Shown: piece by piece, positions 48,011-55,792 of the stretch | How the letters are laid out: each line of letters starts with the position of its first letter | Position numbering within the stretch: position 1 is the first letter of the stretch | Assembly: GCF_011927825.1 (NCBI RefSeq) | Contig: NZ_JAATJI010000001.1 | Location: 1,240,001-1,304,000 of the forward strand | From: Polymorphobacter fuscus | GTDB lineage: Bacteria > Pseudomonadota > Alphaproteobacteria > Sphingomonadales > Sphingomonadaceae | Direction of reading: 5' to 3' | DNA: 64,000 bases | Made by a program: the position numbers and the translations under genes | Notes under the pieces: generated by a model | The model's database searches: none | What the model saw: the letters and a program-made list of their open reading frames with translations, nothing else | Told to the model about the DNA's origin: nothing

Positions 48011-48418
48011 ATGGCGAGAGCGAAGAAGACTCCGAAGCCTCAACCCGAAGGCTTGACCGCGATCATCGAGACGATGGAGCAGACCTATTACATCGCCGAT
48101 CATCAACAGGGCGACATGCCCATCGGCGACGAGGCCATCATCGATATCGTCTGCCGCATCGAACGGATCAGTCCTCGCCATAATGCGCATCTTGGTGAGC
48201 AGATCGAGATCACGCTGATCTGCGCGAGGAGCTTTGCGGGAAAAGAACAAACTCCGGTGACGGATCGCCCCGTTCTCCATGGCATCGCGTTGCGCAAGAA
48301 CCATCGATCGACGCTGGCATATCTCCCGGCAGATGCGTTCTGGGCATTGCCGCCGATGATCCGATGCGGTGCCGTCACCCACGTCGAGTTACGGTTCACC
48401 GCCCTTCATCGAGGGTAG
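48011..48418 (+). CDS. Hypothetical protein
   Basis: 135 residues, ATG 48011, family not recognised. The N-terminus is basic (MARAKKTPKPQ). The body contains TYYIADHQQGDMPIGDEAII, LGEQIEITLICARSFAG and a proline-rich end. No membrane segment. Codon use is coherent across the frame. It lies 104 bp upstream of the serine recombinase on the same strand. Confidence 0.65.
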   Translation: MARAKKTPKPQPEGLTAIIETMEQTYYIADHQQGDMPIGDEAIIDIVCRIERISPRHNAHLGEQIEITLICARSFAGKEQTPVTDRPVLHGIALRKNHRSTLAYLPADAFWALPPMIRCGAVTHVELRFTALHRG

Positions 48419-48522
48419 GCTGATCTCGTCTCCATTTATCTAACACCGGCATCGAAGTTGACCCAGATCACCTGAAGCGACGAAGTTATTGACGGAATCT
48501 CGATCTCTGGCACCGTCGGCCG

Positions 48523-49113
48523 ATGAACAAACGCATTGCACTCTACAGCCGGGTCTCCACCGATCATCAGACTGTCGAGAACCAGCGCCGCGAACTGCTG
48601 GCCGTAGCCGAGCGCAATGGCTGGACCATCATTGCTGATTATGACGACCGGGGCATCTCGGGGGCCAAGGGCCGGGATCAACGACCCGGCTTCGATGCGC
48701 TTATGAAAGCCATTACCCGGCGCGAGATCGATATGGTGGCGTGCTGGTCCGTGGATCGACTAGGCCGATCGCTTCAGCATCTCATCGGCTTCCTCTCCGA
48801 GATCAACGCCAAAGGCGTCGACCTCTATCTTCATCAACAGGCGCTCGACACCAGCACGCCATCAGGCCGGGCCATGTTCGGAATGCTCTCGGTCTTCGCC
48901 GACTTCGAGCGCGAAATGATCAGGGCACGAATCATGAGCGGTCTATCCCGCAGCACCAAGAAAGCCGGTCGCCCAACGTTGCCACAGGGCAAGGTTGATG
49001 CTGTCGAGAAGATGCTTGGCCGAGGCATCAGCATCGCCAAGACCGCAGCAGGAACCAACGTCGGGGTCGGCACCGTGCATCGCAGCAAGACCGCCATGGC
49101 GATGGCGGCATAA
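48523..49113 (+). CDS. Serine recombinase (resolvase/invertase family)
   Basis: 196 residues. Catalytic Ser12 in IALYSRVSTDHQTVENQ; DRGISGAKGRDQRPGF and CWSVDRLGRSLQHLI carry the catalytic Arg residues; the long E helix is FGMLSVFADFEREMIRARIM. The C-terminal HTH resembles Hin/resolvase (KVDAVEKMLGRGISIAKTAA). It is a plausible agent of local inversion or cointegrate resolution and lies 0.4 kb from one arm of the 165-bp inverted repeat. Confidence 0.95.
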   Translation: MNKRIALYSRVSTDHQTVENQRRELLAVAERNGWTIIADYDDRGISGAKGRDQRPGFDALMKAITRREIDMVACWSVDRLGRSLQHLIGFLSEINAKGVDLYLHQQALDTSTPSGRAMFGMLSVFADFEREMIRARIMSGLSRSTKKAGRPTLPQGKVDAVEKMLGRGISIAKTAAGTNVGVGTVHRSKTAMAMAA

Positions 49114-49165
49114 TCGGCGATCGTCATCCCTGACCCTTCATCAATCTCGAAAAACGGTATCTACC

Positions 49166-49699
49166 ATGAACCAGCATCCCGACCACGATCCCGCCAACGA
49201 TCAGCAAAGGGTTGATGCCAGCGTCAATATCACCGTCAAGGAAGGCGTCATCGATCATCGAGATGAGATGATGGCAGGACGCCCCGGAGACGGCTTGCTG
49301 GACGCTGGCGACAACCTTGGAGAACATGGTGGCACCACGCTCACACAGCCTCCCTCAGCGTCTGGTGATGCTGTGATCGATGACCGGGACGGGATCATGG
49401 CGCAGAGCATCAGCGGACGCTTGTTGAAGGCTGGCAAAGCGTCCGCCAACGATACCGCCGAGGGTCAAAAAACGATCAAACGGGCTTCGAACGAAGGCCT
49501 CGAAAATCGTGCCAATCCCTATCCGCCCCCGGGCACCATTTCCCACGATCATGCTGAAAACGTTGGAAAACCGTTCTCGCAACGGTCGTTGCCGCGTCCT
49601 TGTTACACAACACTGCTACACAATCGGGGACGACGACCGCCAGTAAGTTCCGAGAATGACTGTGAAAAAGGTCGTCGCGACTGCTTGGTAACACCTTAG
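49166..49699 (+). CDS. Hypothetical protein with two-fold internal repeat; 3' end replaced by integrase-leader repeat
   Basis: 177 residues, family not recognised. Residues about 31-54 (VIDHRDEMMAGRPGDGLLDA) and 70-93 (VIDDRDGIMAQSISGRLLKA) are copies of one unit. From residue about 119 (PPPGTISHDHAENVGK) the frame reads through the inverted copy of the tRNA 3' end and integrase leader (49521-49685), so the native C-terminus is lost or never existed. Polar and acidic, no membrane segment. ATG 49166, 52 bp after the recombinase gene. Confidence 0.55.
   Translation: MNQHPDHDPANDQQRVDASVNITVKEGVIDHRDEMMAGRPGDGLLDAGDNLGEHGGTTLTQPPSASGDAVIDDRDGIMAQSISGRLLKAGKASANDTAEGQKTIKRASNEGLENRANPYPPPGTISHDHAENVGKPFSQRSLPRPCYTTLLHNRGRRPPVSSENDCEKGRRDCLVTP
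49521..49685. repeat. 165-bp inverted repeat, left copy (att core plus integrase leader)
   Basis: Matches the reverse complement of 52323-52487 over 165 bp with about three differences. It starts with the last 18 bases of tRNA-Phe (ATCCGCCCCCGGGCACCA) and continues through the sequence between tRNA-Phe and the integrase gene, including one pair of arm-type sites (49601-49623). The match stops at CTGCT/TGGTAACACC. Confidence 0.95.
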
Positions 49700-49838
49700 G
49701 CCGCGATACTCTGCGATCGCCTGAGTAAGCGAAAGTCTGATCTTGCGCTCCCGACCTAACAAACCTGACATGGCCATCGGACGCTCGTGGACAGGCAGTT
49801 CATGAGCGCCGCCCGTCCGCCGCTGCCCAGCGTGCTGC

Positions 49839-50729
49839 TTAAGGAGCGACTGCGCCGAGAAGTCTCTGCCAAGTGTTAGCCCGAACCAACCTGAAATTGA
49901 AGCTGATACGCTCAAATTGGTCAGGATGCTCCGAAGACCACTTCGTTGCCGCCGTATGAACGCCGCGTTGGTAGCTGGCTTTATTGATGCCAAATAGGTG
50001 ATCACTGCCTGTCCCGCAAACGGCCTCCTTGCCCCGCGCGTCATCAAGGTTGATATTTACCACCTCGTTCCCTTTCGGATCGACAAGGCGAATTCCCGGC
50101 TCGCTAGCGTATCTGCTTGCAGCCAGCATCCACGTCACAGCAGCAGGTTGGAAAGTATTGGTTGTAGGCTGCCCTTTATAATCGGTGTCGTCACGATGCC
50201 ACGGTAATCGATCGCTCGACTTGTAGATGTTGATATTGCATTGCAGCAGGGCATCTATATCGCCAAGATCGATCCGCCGGAAACCTGCCTTGTTCTTTGG
50301 TGCGCCCATTCGCTGCTCATCTAGCAGCTTGAGCAATGCCAATACGGCTTCCGTCCGCAGCTGGAGCAACAGTCGGGCGTACAAGCTTTGCGCACCGATA
50401 TCGAATGTCTCAAATAGGGCGGACCAAGGTCGATAGCCTGAAGGGCCATGGACATCGTTGACCATGTAGATCGAGGAACAGTCAGCCGCGTCATGCGAAA
50501 TAAGCCGCCGCCCTTCTGGTTTCCAGCCTGATGGCGGAGGAAAGCTGCCGATCACCGCGCCAAAGAACGCTTCTCCACGGGTGCCCTCAAGTTCCCGACA
50601 CGGAACATTTTTAGCAGACCCACCCTTGGGATTCTGCCAGATGGGAGCCTCTGCGAGTCTCGCGAATAGCTTATCCCTAATCTTCTTCTTCTTAAAATCT
50701 GTTGGAGCGTTAAAACGTTCGAACGGCAT
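49839..50729 (-). CDS. 2-oxoglutarate/Fe(II)-oxygenase-like protein
   Basis: 296 residues from ATG 50727-50729. A possible HxD...H...R iron/2OG facial triad is seen: His and Asp in RLPWHRDDTDY, the distal His in YQRGVHTAATKW and Arg in FERISFNFRLVR. Spacing (about 75 residues between HxD and His) fits the fold, but no named family could be assigned. The N-terminus is lysine-rich (FKKKKIRDKLF). Downstream of the integrase on the same strand, separated by 136 bp with a palindrome. Possible roles include nucleic-acid or small-molecule oxidation; this is inference. Confidence 0.6.
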   Translation of the reverse strand: MPFERFNAPTDFKKKKIRDKLFARLAEAPIWQNPKGGSAKNVPCRELEGTRGEAFFGAVIGSFPPPSGWKPEGRRLISHDAADCSSIYMVNDVHGPSGYRPWSALFETFDIGAQSLYARLLLQLRTEAVLALLKLLDEQRMGAPKNKAGFRRIDLGDIDALLQCNINIYKSSDRLPWHRDDTDYKGQPTTNTFQPAAVTWMLAASRYASEPGIRLVDPKGNEVVNINLDDARGKEAVCGTGSDHLFGINKASYQRGVHTAATKWSSEHPDQFERISFNFRLVRANTWQRLLGAVAP

Positions 50730-50796
50730 GTCGGATTCCGTGTTTAGTCGGAAAACCGACGAACGTTAATGTTGTTGTCGCGTCTGCGCTTTACGT

Positions 50797-50809
50797 CTGA
50801 CAGTGTCAG
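50797..50809. promoter_or_regulatory. Perfect 13-bp palindrome upstream of the oxygenase-like gene
   Basis: CTGACAGTGTCAG is symmetrical about the central G. It lies 68 bp upstream of the ATG at 50729, a suitable operator position. A TGTAACACAA segment resembling the integrase arm sites lies close by (50820-50829). Confidence 0.4.
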
Positions 50810-50865
50810 TTGTTGCGCTATGTAACACAATCCCAATGGCGCGCCAGATAGGCCGTCAGCGGTCG

Positions 50866-52290
50866 TTACCGTCGAAGATGGGAGAAGTCGATACATGCGA
50901 ATTCGAGACGGTCTACGGCCTCGCGGAGTGTACCAATACAATGACCGTTGCCGTAGTTTTCAGAGACCTTGTTCCGTCCAGACAAGCCACTAGTCCAGCC
51001 TCCGAGAGCCATAGCAACATCGTGGTCGATCCGAGCGGCCCTCAACTCATCTCGAAAATTGTGCCTGAAAGAGTGAAAACATGTACGGTCTTTACTTGCT
51101 CCAGAATGCCGCAAAAACTGCGTGAACCATTTGGAAAACGCGACCGATCGAGCACCCTTCGGACCCTGTCCGATTTCGCTGAAGAGTTTGATCTGGTGGT
51201 CACGATGCTGGCCCTCGACGAATGCAAGAAGACCAAGATCGAGCAGCGTTCGATGTATAGGGACAACCCGTCTGCTCGCGCCTGTTTTCAATCTTTTGTC
51301 GTCGCTTCCGACGGTCGATTCGCTCCTGATGGCAATGCAGGCCGTGTCATCAATGTGCTCTATGTCCACCACATCAAGCTGGCAGATTTCGTTCAGCCGC
51401 ATCCCAGTGTGGAGGGCGATAAGAGGCACCCAGTACCGTGCATTTTGAGGACGCTCCGGTCCCGGCATGAGATAACCTCGCTCACCGTTGAGACAGCCAC
51501 GGAACAGCGGCGCATCGAAAATCATTTTCAATTGTCCGGGAGAGAACGAACGTCGTTTATCCCGCTTTTGAACCTCGTCAGGGAGGCGGAGTCCGCGAGC
51601 CGGATTGCGATGGAGAAGCTCCTCGTTCACCGACCAGTTTAGAAAAGTAGACAGCGAAGTCAGGTAGGTGTTTGCGTTCGCAGCGCTGATCAGACTCGGC
51701 GCGCTTTCGAACCTCATCAGGTCAGCGCCTTCCCGTGGCGACAGCTTTGGAAAACGCTTTGAAGCATTCTTCGGCAGAAATCTAAGGACATCGATGAAAT
51801 TTCGGATGTGAGTCCGCGAGACGTCTGCGATGGGCAGGTCCTCGCCGATTACAGACACTGCGACTTTTCGGCAGGTGTGGTAGCTCTCGCGCGTTCGGTC
51901 TGACCAAGATTGAGTAGGATCGCTGACGTAGCTCTCGTAGGCCTCCCCGAATGTTGGACCCGAGATTGGCCGACGCGGAAGCGGCGCAGTATAGTCCGTG
52001 CTCGGTGTCGAGGGCGGAATGGCCGCTGACTTCAAGGCAGTCTTTCGTCTGGCAAGAAAGTCGTCGGCACTCTCTGACTCCAGCAACATAGCATCGACGC
52101 TGATCCCAGCCTCAAACCTCGACTGAGCGATTAACGCCTCTATCTTTGATACGACCAGTGGAAGCCGTCGAAGGGCCGTAATTAGGCTATCAGTTTGAAG
52201 CGAACGCCAAATTTCGGTCCGCCCAACAACAAGCTCGACATCTTGAGGGATGCGGCGACGCACATAGAATTTTCCGGCTCGAACAACCAT
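50866..52290 (-). CDS. int: Tyrosine recombinase / phage-type integrase
   Basis: About 474 residues from ATG 52288-52290 (MVVRAGKFYVRRRIPQDVE); an upstream alternative start is possible. The N-terminal arm-binding domain is of the DUF6538 kind. A core-binding SAM-like domain follows at about 115-210. The catalytic domain has Arg in HTGMRLNEICQLD, HxxR in FHSFRHNFRDE and the Tyr nucleophile in VSENYGNGH. It lies just downstream of the tRNA-Phe 3' end and in the same direction, the normal layout for tRNA-site islands. It should catalyse island integration and excision. Confidence 0.94.
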   Translation of the reverse strand: MVVRAGKFYVRRRIPQDVELVVGRTEIWRSLQTDSLITALRRLPLVVSKIEALIAQSRFEAGISVDAMLLESESADDFLARRKTALKSAAIPPSTPSTDYTAPLPRRPISGPTFGEAYESYVSDPTQSWSDRTRESYHTCRKVAVSVIGEDLPIADVSRTHIRNFIDVLRFLPKNASKRFPKLSPREGADLMRFESAPSLISAANANTYLTSLSTFLNWSVNEELLHRNPARGLRLPDEVQKRDKRRSFSPGQLKMIFDAPLFRGCLNGERGYLMPGPERPQNARYWVPLIALHTGMRLNEICQLDVVDIEHIDDTACIAIRSESTVGSDDKRLKTGASRRVVPIHRTLLDLGLLAFVEGQHRDHQIKLFSEIGQGPKGARSVAFSKWFTQFLRHSGASKDRTCFHSFRHNFRDELRAARIDHDVAMALGGWTSGLSGRNKVSENYGNGHCIGTLREAVDRLEFACIDFSHLRR

Positions 52291-52303
52291 GCCTTGGGGC
52301 AGC

Positions 52304-52407
52304 TTGTGTAACAGCGTTGTGTAGCAGTCGCGACGACCTTTTTCACAGTCATTCCGAGAACTTACTGGCGATCGTCGTCCCCGATTGTGTAGCAGTGTTG
52401 TGTAACA
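52304..52407. promoter_or_regulatory. Four TTGTGTARCA repeats, candidate integrase arm-type sites
   Basis: TTGTGTAACA at 52304-52313 and TTGTGTAGCA at 52317-52326 form one pair. TTGTGTAGCA at 52385-52394 and TTGTGTAACA at 52398-52407 form another. Both pairs have 13-bp spacing and sit between the integrase ATG and the att core. Integrases of this class use such paired direct repeats for their N-terminal domain. Confidence 0.6.
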
Positions 52408-52487
52408 AGGACGCGGCAACGACCGTTGCGAGAACGGTTTTCCAACGTTTTCAGCATGATCGTGGGAAATGGTGCCCGGGGGCGGAT
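52323..52487. repeat. 165-bp inverted repeat, right copy
   Basis: The partner of 49521-49685 in reverse orientation. It includes the 3' terminal 18 bases of tRNA-Phe. The 2.6 kb between the two copies carries the integrase and oxygenase-like genes. Confidence 0.95.
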
Positions 52488-52515
52488 TTGAACCACCGAC
52501 ACGGGGATTTTCAAT
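52465..52515. other. Candidate right attachment site within tRNA-Phe
   Basis: Covers the tRNA-Phe 3' half from the anticodon loop to 6 bp past CCA (complement). It is the better-preserved partner of the repeat at 31515-31565, 20,950 bp away in direct orientation. Confidence 0.7.
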
Positions 52516-52544
52516 CCCCTGCTCTACCCCTGAGCTACCCGGGC
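52470..52544 (-). tRNA. tRNA-Phe (GAA)
   Basis: 75 bases with encoded CCA. The acceptor GCCCGGG pairs with CCCGGGC. The D arm is AGCTCAGGGGTAGAGC, the anticodon loop TTGAAAA in GGGGA...TCCCC reads GAA, and the T arm is GGTGGTTCAAATCCGCC. All arms pair, so the island insertion has kept the gene functional. Confidence 0.97.
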
Positions 52545-52587
52545 GCACCATCGCTGCGGCGGGGTGGGCCATAGCGGAGGCAGGTGA

Positions 52588-52785
52588 CTAGCCGTCCCGA
52601 CCGTCGTTGTCCAGACGCGGCGTATCGGAAAGTTCGTCCTCGTTATCGCGCGCCGGAACGACATAACCTTCGCGCATCCACTGGACGAGGTCACGGTCCT
52701 GGCAACCGCGCGAGCAGAAGGGCGCAAAGGCGGCGATGCGCGGGACCTTGCCGCAATAGGCGCAGGGCTTTTCAGGGTTCGACAT
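52588..52785 (-). CDS. yacG: DNA gyrase inhibitor YacG (zinc-binding)
   Basis: 65 residues. Zinc site: CAYCGK near the N-terminus and FCSRGCQDRDLVQWM, giving the four cysteines of the family, followed by an acidic tail. In E. coli, YacG binds GyrB and limits supercoiling. The start overlaps the end of the RNase E/G-like gene by 14 bp; it is the last gene of a five-gene operon reading away from the ferredoxin. Confidence 0.93.
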   Translation of the reverse strand: MSNPEKPCAYCGKVPRIAAFAPFCSRGCQDRDLVQWMREGYVVPARDNEDELSDTPRLDNDGRDG

Positions 52786-53761
52786 AGGCGCCCGATATGG
52801 GCAGCGCCGCATCCGCGCGCAACCGCACCTCGCCCCCGGTCGCGCGCCCCAGTTCGGCCAGCAGCGCCGGCCGCGCCGCCAGCCAGGCGATGATTGCCGG
52901 CGGCGCCACCAGCGTGCAGCCGCCGGGCGCCCCGCGCGCCGCGCGCCGCAACAATTCCAGGCCTGCGAAACCGGGCGCCCGCACCGCTTCGACGAACGAT
53001 TCGCGCAGGCGCGGACGGACGATCTGGACAAAGCCGAAGCCGTTGACCGCGGTACGTTCGAACGGCGCCGGCAAATGCGCATCGAGCAACTCGCCCAGCC
53101 GCGTCCGCACGACCTTGCCTTCCAGGCTGGGAAAGTCCACGCCGATGGAGCCCTGGATGTCGAATCGCCCGATCGCCGCCGCGACGGCAAGCGCTGCCGC
53201 CTCGGCGAGAGCTGCCAGGTCACCCGGCCCGTCGATATCGATCACGGTCATCGCCGGCGTCGGGCTGATCGTCAGCAGGCCGCCGTCGAACGCCACATGG
53301 CCGGTCTGCGCCGCATCGACCTGCTCGCCCCATCCCGCCGCTTCGAGCCGGTCCTCCCCCGGACCGCCCAGCAATGTCACCCGATGGCCCGCCGCCTTCA
53401 GCCGCGCCACAAGGTCGGGTCCGGCCCGCACCATGCCGGCGGCCGCCGAATCGCCTTCCACATTGCGCAGCTTCGCCAACCGCGGCCGGCCGGCTTCGTG
53501 GATCGCGCCGCGCACCACTTCGACGCGCAGCAGCCCGCCTTCGGGGCAATAGGGCAGCGGTTCGATCAGCCCCTCGCCGTCCCCCAGCTGCATGATCCCG
53601 CGCCGGCCCGGCTGCAGGATGCGCGTCAACCGCGCCACATGGATGGCGCCGGGCAGCGCGCTGCCATCACCGCGCTCGACATGCGCGCCGACCACCCTGT
53701 CGCCATCCAGCACCAGCGCCCGCGTCGCGCCGATACCGCGTTCGACCAGGGCCTCAGCCAT
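52772..53761 (-). CDS. Ribonuclease E/G family protein (short form)
   Basis: 329 residues from ATG 53759-53761. The RNase E/G catalytic core is recognisable by MTVIDIDGPG (metal-binding DxD), SIGVDFPSLEGKVVRTR and FGFVQIVRPRLRES. It lacks the usual long N-terminal S1 domain and the RNase E scaffold. It matches the short alphaproteobacterial paralogue that lies between maf and yacG. Its role is probably RNA processing, with rRNA precursor cleavage the best guess. It overlaps maf by 8 bp. Confidence 0.88.
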   Translation of the reverse strand: MAEALVERGIGATRALVLDGDRVVGAHVERGDGSALPGAIHVARLTRILQPGRRGIMQLGDGEGLIEPLPYCPEGGLLRVEVVRGAIHEAGRPRLAKLRNVEGDSAAAGMVRAGPDLVARLKAAGHRVTLLGGPGEDRLEAAGWGEQVDAAQTGHVAFDGGLLTISPTPAMTVIDIDGPGDLAALAEAAALAVAAAIGRFDIQGSIGVDFPSLEGKVVRTRLGELLDAHLPAPFERTAVNGFGFVQIVRPRLRESFVEAVRAPGFAGLELLRRAARGAPGGCTLVAPPAIIAWLAARPALLAELGRATGGEVRLRADAALPISGAYVEP

Positions 53762-54320
53762 GGCCAGATGCCTCCAACAGCGTCCGCGTTTCGGCCAGCG
53801 GCAGGCCGACGACGCCCGACCAGCTGCCGCCGATGAAACGCACCCAGGCCTCGGCAGCCCCCTGCAGGGCATAGCCGCCGGCCTTGCCGCGCCAATCCCC
53901 GGCCGCGATCAATGCGTCGATATCGCCGGCCTGCAAACGGTGAAAGATCACCGCCGTCTCGCTCATCCGGACGCGAATCGTGCCGCCGGCATCGGCAACG
54001 GCGACGGCGGTGAACACGCGGTGGCGCCGGCCGGACAGCAGTGCGAGGCAGGCGCGCGCCGTCGCCTCGTCCTCGGCCTTGGGCAGGATGCGCCGCCCGA
54101 CGCCCACGACCGTGTCCGCCGCCAGCACGATGGCGCCCGGATGGCGCGCGGCCACCGCCGTGCATTTGGCGCGCGCCAACCGCTCGGCATGGGTGCGCGG
54201 CACCTCCCCCCTGGCCGGCGTTTCGTCGATGTCGGCGGGGTCGATGGCGTCGGGCACCACCCCCAGCCGCGCCAGCAGCGCGACGCGCCGCGGGCTTGCG
54301 GAGGCCAGGATCAATGCCAT
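53754..54320 (-). CDS. maf: Maf-like nucleotide pyrophosphatase
   Basis: 188 residues, ATG 54318-54320 (MALILASASPRRVALLARLG). ASASPRR at the start and AADTVVG with the catalytic Asp are the Maf signatures; a second basic motif is in DWRGKAGGYALQGA. Maf proteins hydrolyse modified or non-canonical dNTPs and UTP. It overlaps both neighbours. Confidence 0.95.
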   Translation of the reverse strand: MALILASASPRRVALLARLGVVPDAIDPADIDETPARGEVPRTHAERLARAKCTAVAARHPGAIVLAADTVVGVGRRILPKAEDEATARACLALLSGRRHRVFTAVAVADAGGTIRVRMSETAVIFHRLQAGDIDALIAAGDWRGKAGGYALQGAAEAWVRFIGGSWSGVVGLPLAETRTLLEASGHG

Positions 54321-55363
54321 GCGACGGATGCTCCATGGGGATGCGCCCGCGCCAGCAGATGGTCCTGGGCGGCACCGCCCCGCCACAGGGTCAGCCGCAG
54401 CGTCGGCAGATGGGCGGCGGCAGCATCGTCCATTTCGAAGCGCAGCCACGCCACCGGCGCTTCGGCATGGGCCGGCAGACCGGCAAGGTGCGCGGCGATC
54501 CGCGCCTTGGTCACCGGCGGGAAATACTGGAACGCAATCGAATGATAGACGACTGCGACGCTGCCGGTGACCGGCGCCACATGCTGTTCCGTCCAACCGG
54601 CGGCATCGCCGCGATCGATCGGCGGCGGCTGGGCCTGCGCCAGCGCGATCGCCGCACGCGCCCGTGCCAGCCGGTCGGGCTGGTCGGGCCAGACATAGGC
54701 CAGGAGGCGGTCACGGACGCCGGCATCCGCCACGTCGAGCGGGTTGAGATCGACCCCCCGCCGCGCCGCGATCCGAACCTCGGCCACCGGCGGTGGCGGC
54801 CCGGTCCATGCCGGCGCCAGCTGCACCGCCGACGCCGCGTCACCGACGCGGACACCGGCAAGGTCATAGCCGAACTTGTCGAGATTGAGGTTGAGGCCGG
54901 CACTGCACCCGAGTTCGAACACGCGCAGGGGCAGGCCCGTCGCCGCTGCGATGGCCATCAACCCGGGCATCAGCACGCCGGACCGCGCCACCTCGTTGGT
55001 CTGCGGTGGGCCTTCGAGCCAGCGGCACAGCTCGGCATCGCGCGCGGATTTGGCGAGCACGTCCCGCAAGGCCGCCGCCAGCACCGGCACGGGCGGCACC
55101 GGCATCGGCGGATACAGCGCCGCCAGCCCCGGTGCGAGCCCCGCGCGCACCAGGCCGTTGCAGCCACCGGCAAAGCGCAGCGCCAGCGCGTCGGCGCGCG
55201 GCTCCCCCGGCCATGCGATCAGCGCGCGGCCGGTGGCGCTGCGGGCATCGCAGGCATCCAGCGCGGCTTCGCAGACCGCCGCCGTCAGCGGCGCGCCGTT
55301 CGACCGGCACCAATGCGCCTGGCCGGCAAAGGCCTTTGCCACGCCCGGCGGCAGCGCCGTCAT
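54311..55363 (-). CDS. DUF2332 family protein
   Basis: 350 residues from ATG 55361-55363. The DUF2332 signature appears as WLEGPPQTNEVARSG, FELGCSAGLNLNLDKFGYD, GVDLNPLDVAD and AYVWPDQPDRL. The ELGCSAGLNL loop resembles a SAM-dependent methyltransferase glycine motif, so nucleotide or SAM binding is possible. Function unknown. Its ATG overlaps the ferredoxin stop (ATGA), and its end overlaps maf by 10 bp. Confidence 0.9.
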   Translation of the reverse strand: MTALPPGVAKAFAGQAHWCRSNGAPLTAAVCEAALDACDARSATGRALIAWPGEPRADALALRFAGGCNGLVRAGLAPGLAALYPPMPVPPVPVLAAALRDVLAKSARDAELCRWLEGPPQTNEVARSGVLMPGLMAIAAATGLPLRVFELGCSAGLNLNLDKFGYDLAGVRVGDAASAVQLAPAWTGPPPPVAEVRIAARRGVDLNPLDVADAGVRDRLLAYVWPDQPDRLARARAAIALAQAQPPPIDRGDAAGWTEQHVAPVTGSVAVVYHSIAFQYFPPVTKARIAAHLAGLPAHAEAPVAWLRFEMDDAAAAHLPTLRLTLWRGGAAQDHLLARAHPHGASVAWH

Positions 55364-55680
55364 CAATCTTCCGGCGCGATGGTGACCTTCAGGCCATCGA
55401 GCGCCGCGGTGAAGGCGATCTGGCACGACAGGCGCGACGCCGGGGTGCGGTGATCCGACGAATCGAGCAGGTCGGCCTCATCGGCACCCGGCTGGCCAGT
55501 GGCGGCGGCAAAGTCCGCATCGACATAGACGTGGCACGTCGCACACGAACAACAGCCGCCGCACAGCGCCAGCAGTTCATCGACGCCGCCGTCGCGGATG
55601 ATCTCCATTACCGACAGGCCGGGCTTGGCCGCCAGCGTCAGATGCTGGCCTTCGCGAGTGGTGACGATGATTTCGGCCAT
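55363..55680 (-). CDS. 2Fe-2S ferredoxin
   Basis: 105 residues from ATG 55678-55680. Plant/adrenodoxin-type fold with cluster ligands in [16 protein letters not shown] and the last Cys in SRLSCQIAF. Adrenodoxin-type ferredoxins serve class I cytochrome P450s, so it might support the P450 at 22292-23620, though the genes are 32 kb apart. First gene of the overlapping operon. Confidence 0.94.
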   Translation of the reverse strand: MAEIIVTTREGQHLTLAAKPGLSVMEIIRDGGVDELLALCGGCCSCATCHVYVDADFAAATGQPGADEADLLDSSDHRTPASRLSCQIAFTAALDGLKVTIAPED

Positions 55681-55792
55681 GACAATTCCAGTTCGGACAA
55701 TCTGCCTGTCCTTAGCGGGGGCGGGCCGCAAAGGACAAGATGGCGGCCATGGCTGCGACGCGATATGCAGCCACCAAAACAGGGGAGCCAGA

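Larger units (their letters stand above)
31515..52515. mobile_element. Genomic island in tRNA-Phe (about 21 kb)
   Basis: The right end is the intact tRNA-Phe gene with a tyrosine integrase directly downstream of its 3' end, in the same orientation. The left end is a 51-bp direct repeat of the tRNA 3' half plus 6 bp past CCA, at about 88 percent identity. Inside are IS3 elements, recombinases, a probable defence cassette, a two-component pair and several frameshifted or truncated genes, with fewer C-ending codons than the flanks. The degenerate left copy points to an old or composite insertion. Confidence 0.75.

Noticed and set aside
52290..52572. Integrase start far upstream, giving a protein that reads through tRNA-Phe
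   Set aside because: The first 94 residues would be translated antisense-free through a tRNA and repeat leader; the conserved domain starts at the ATG 52288-52290.
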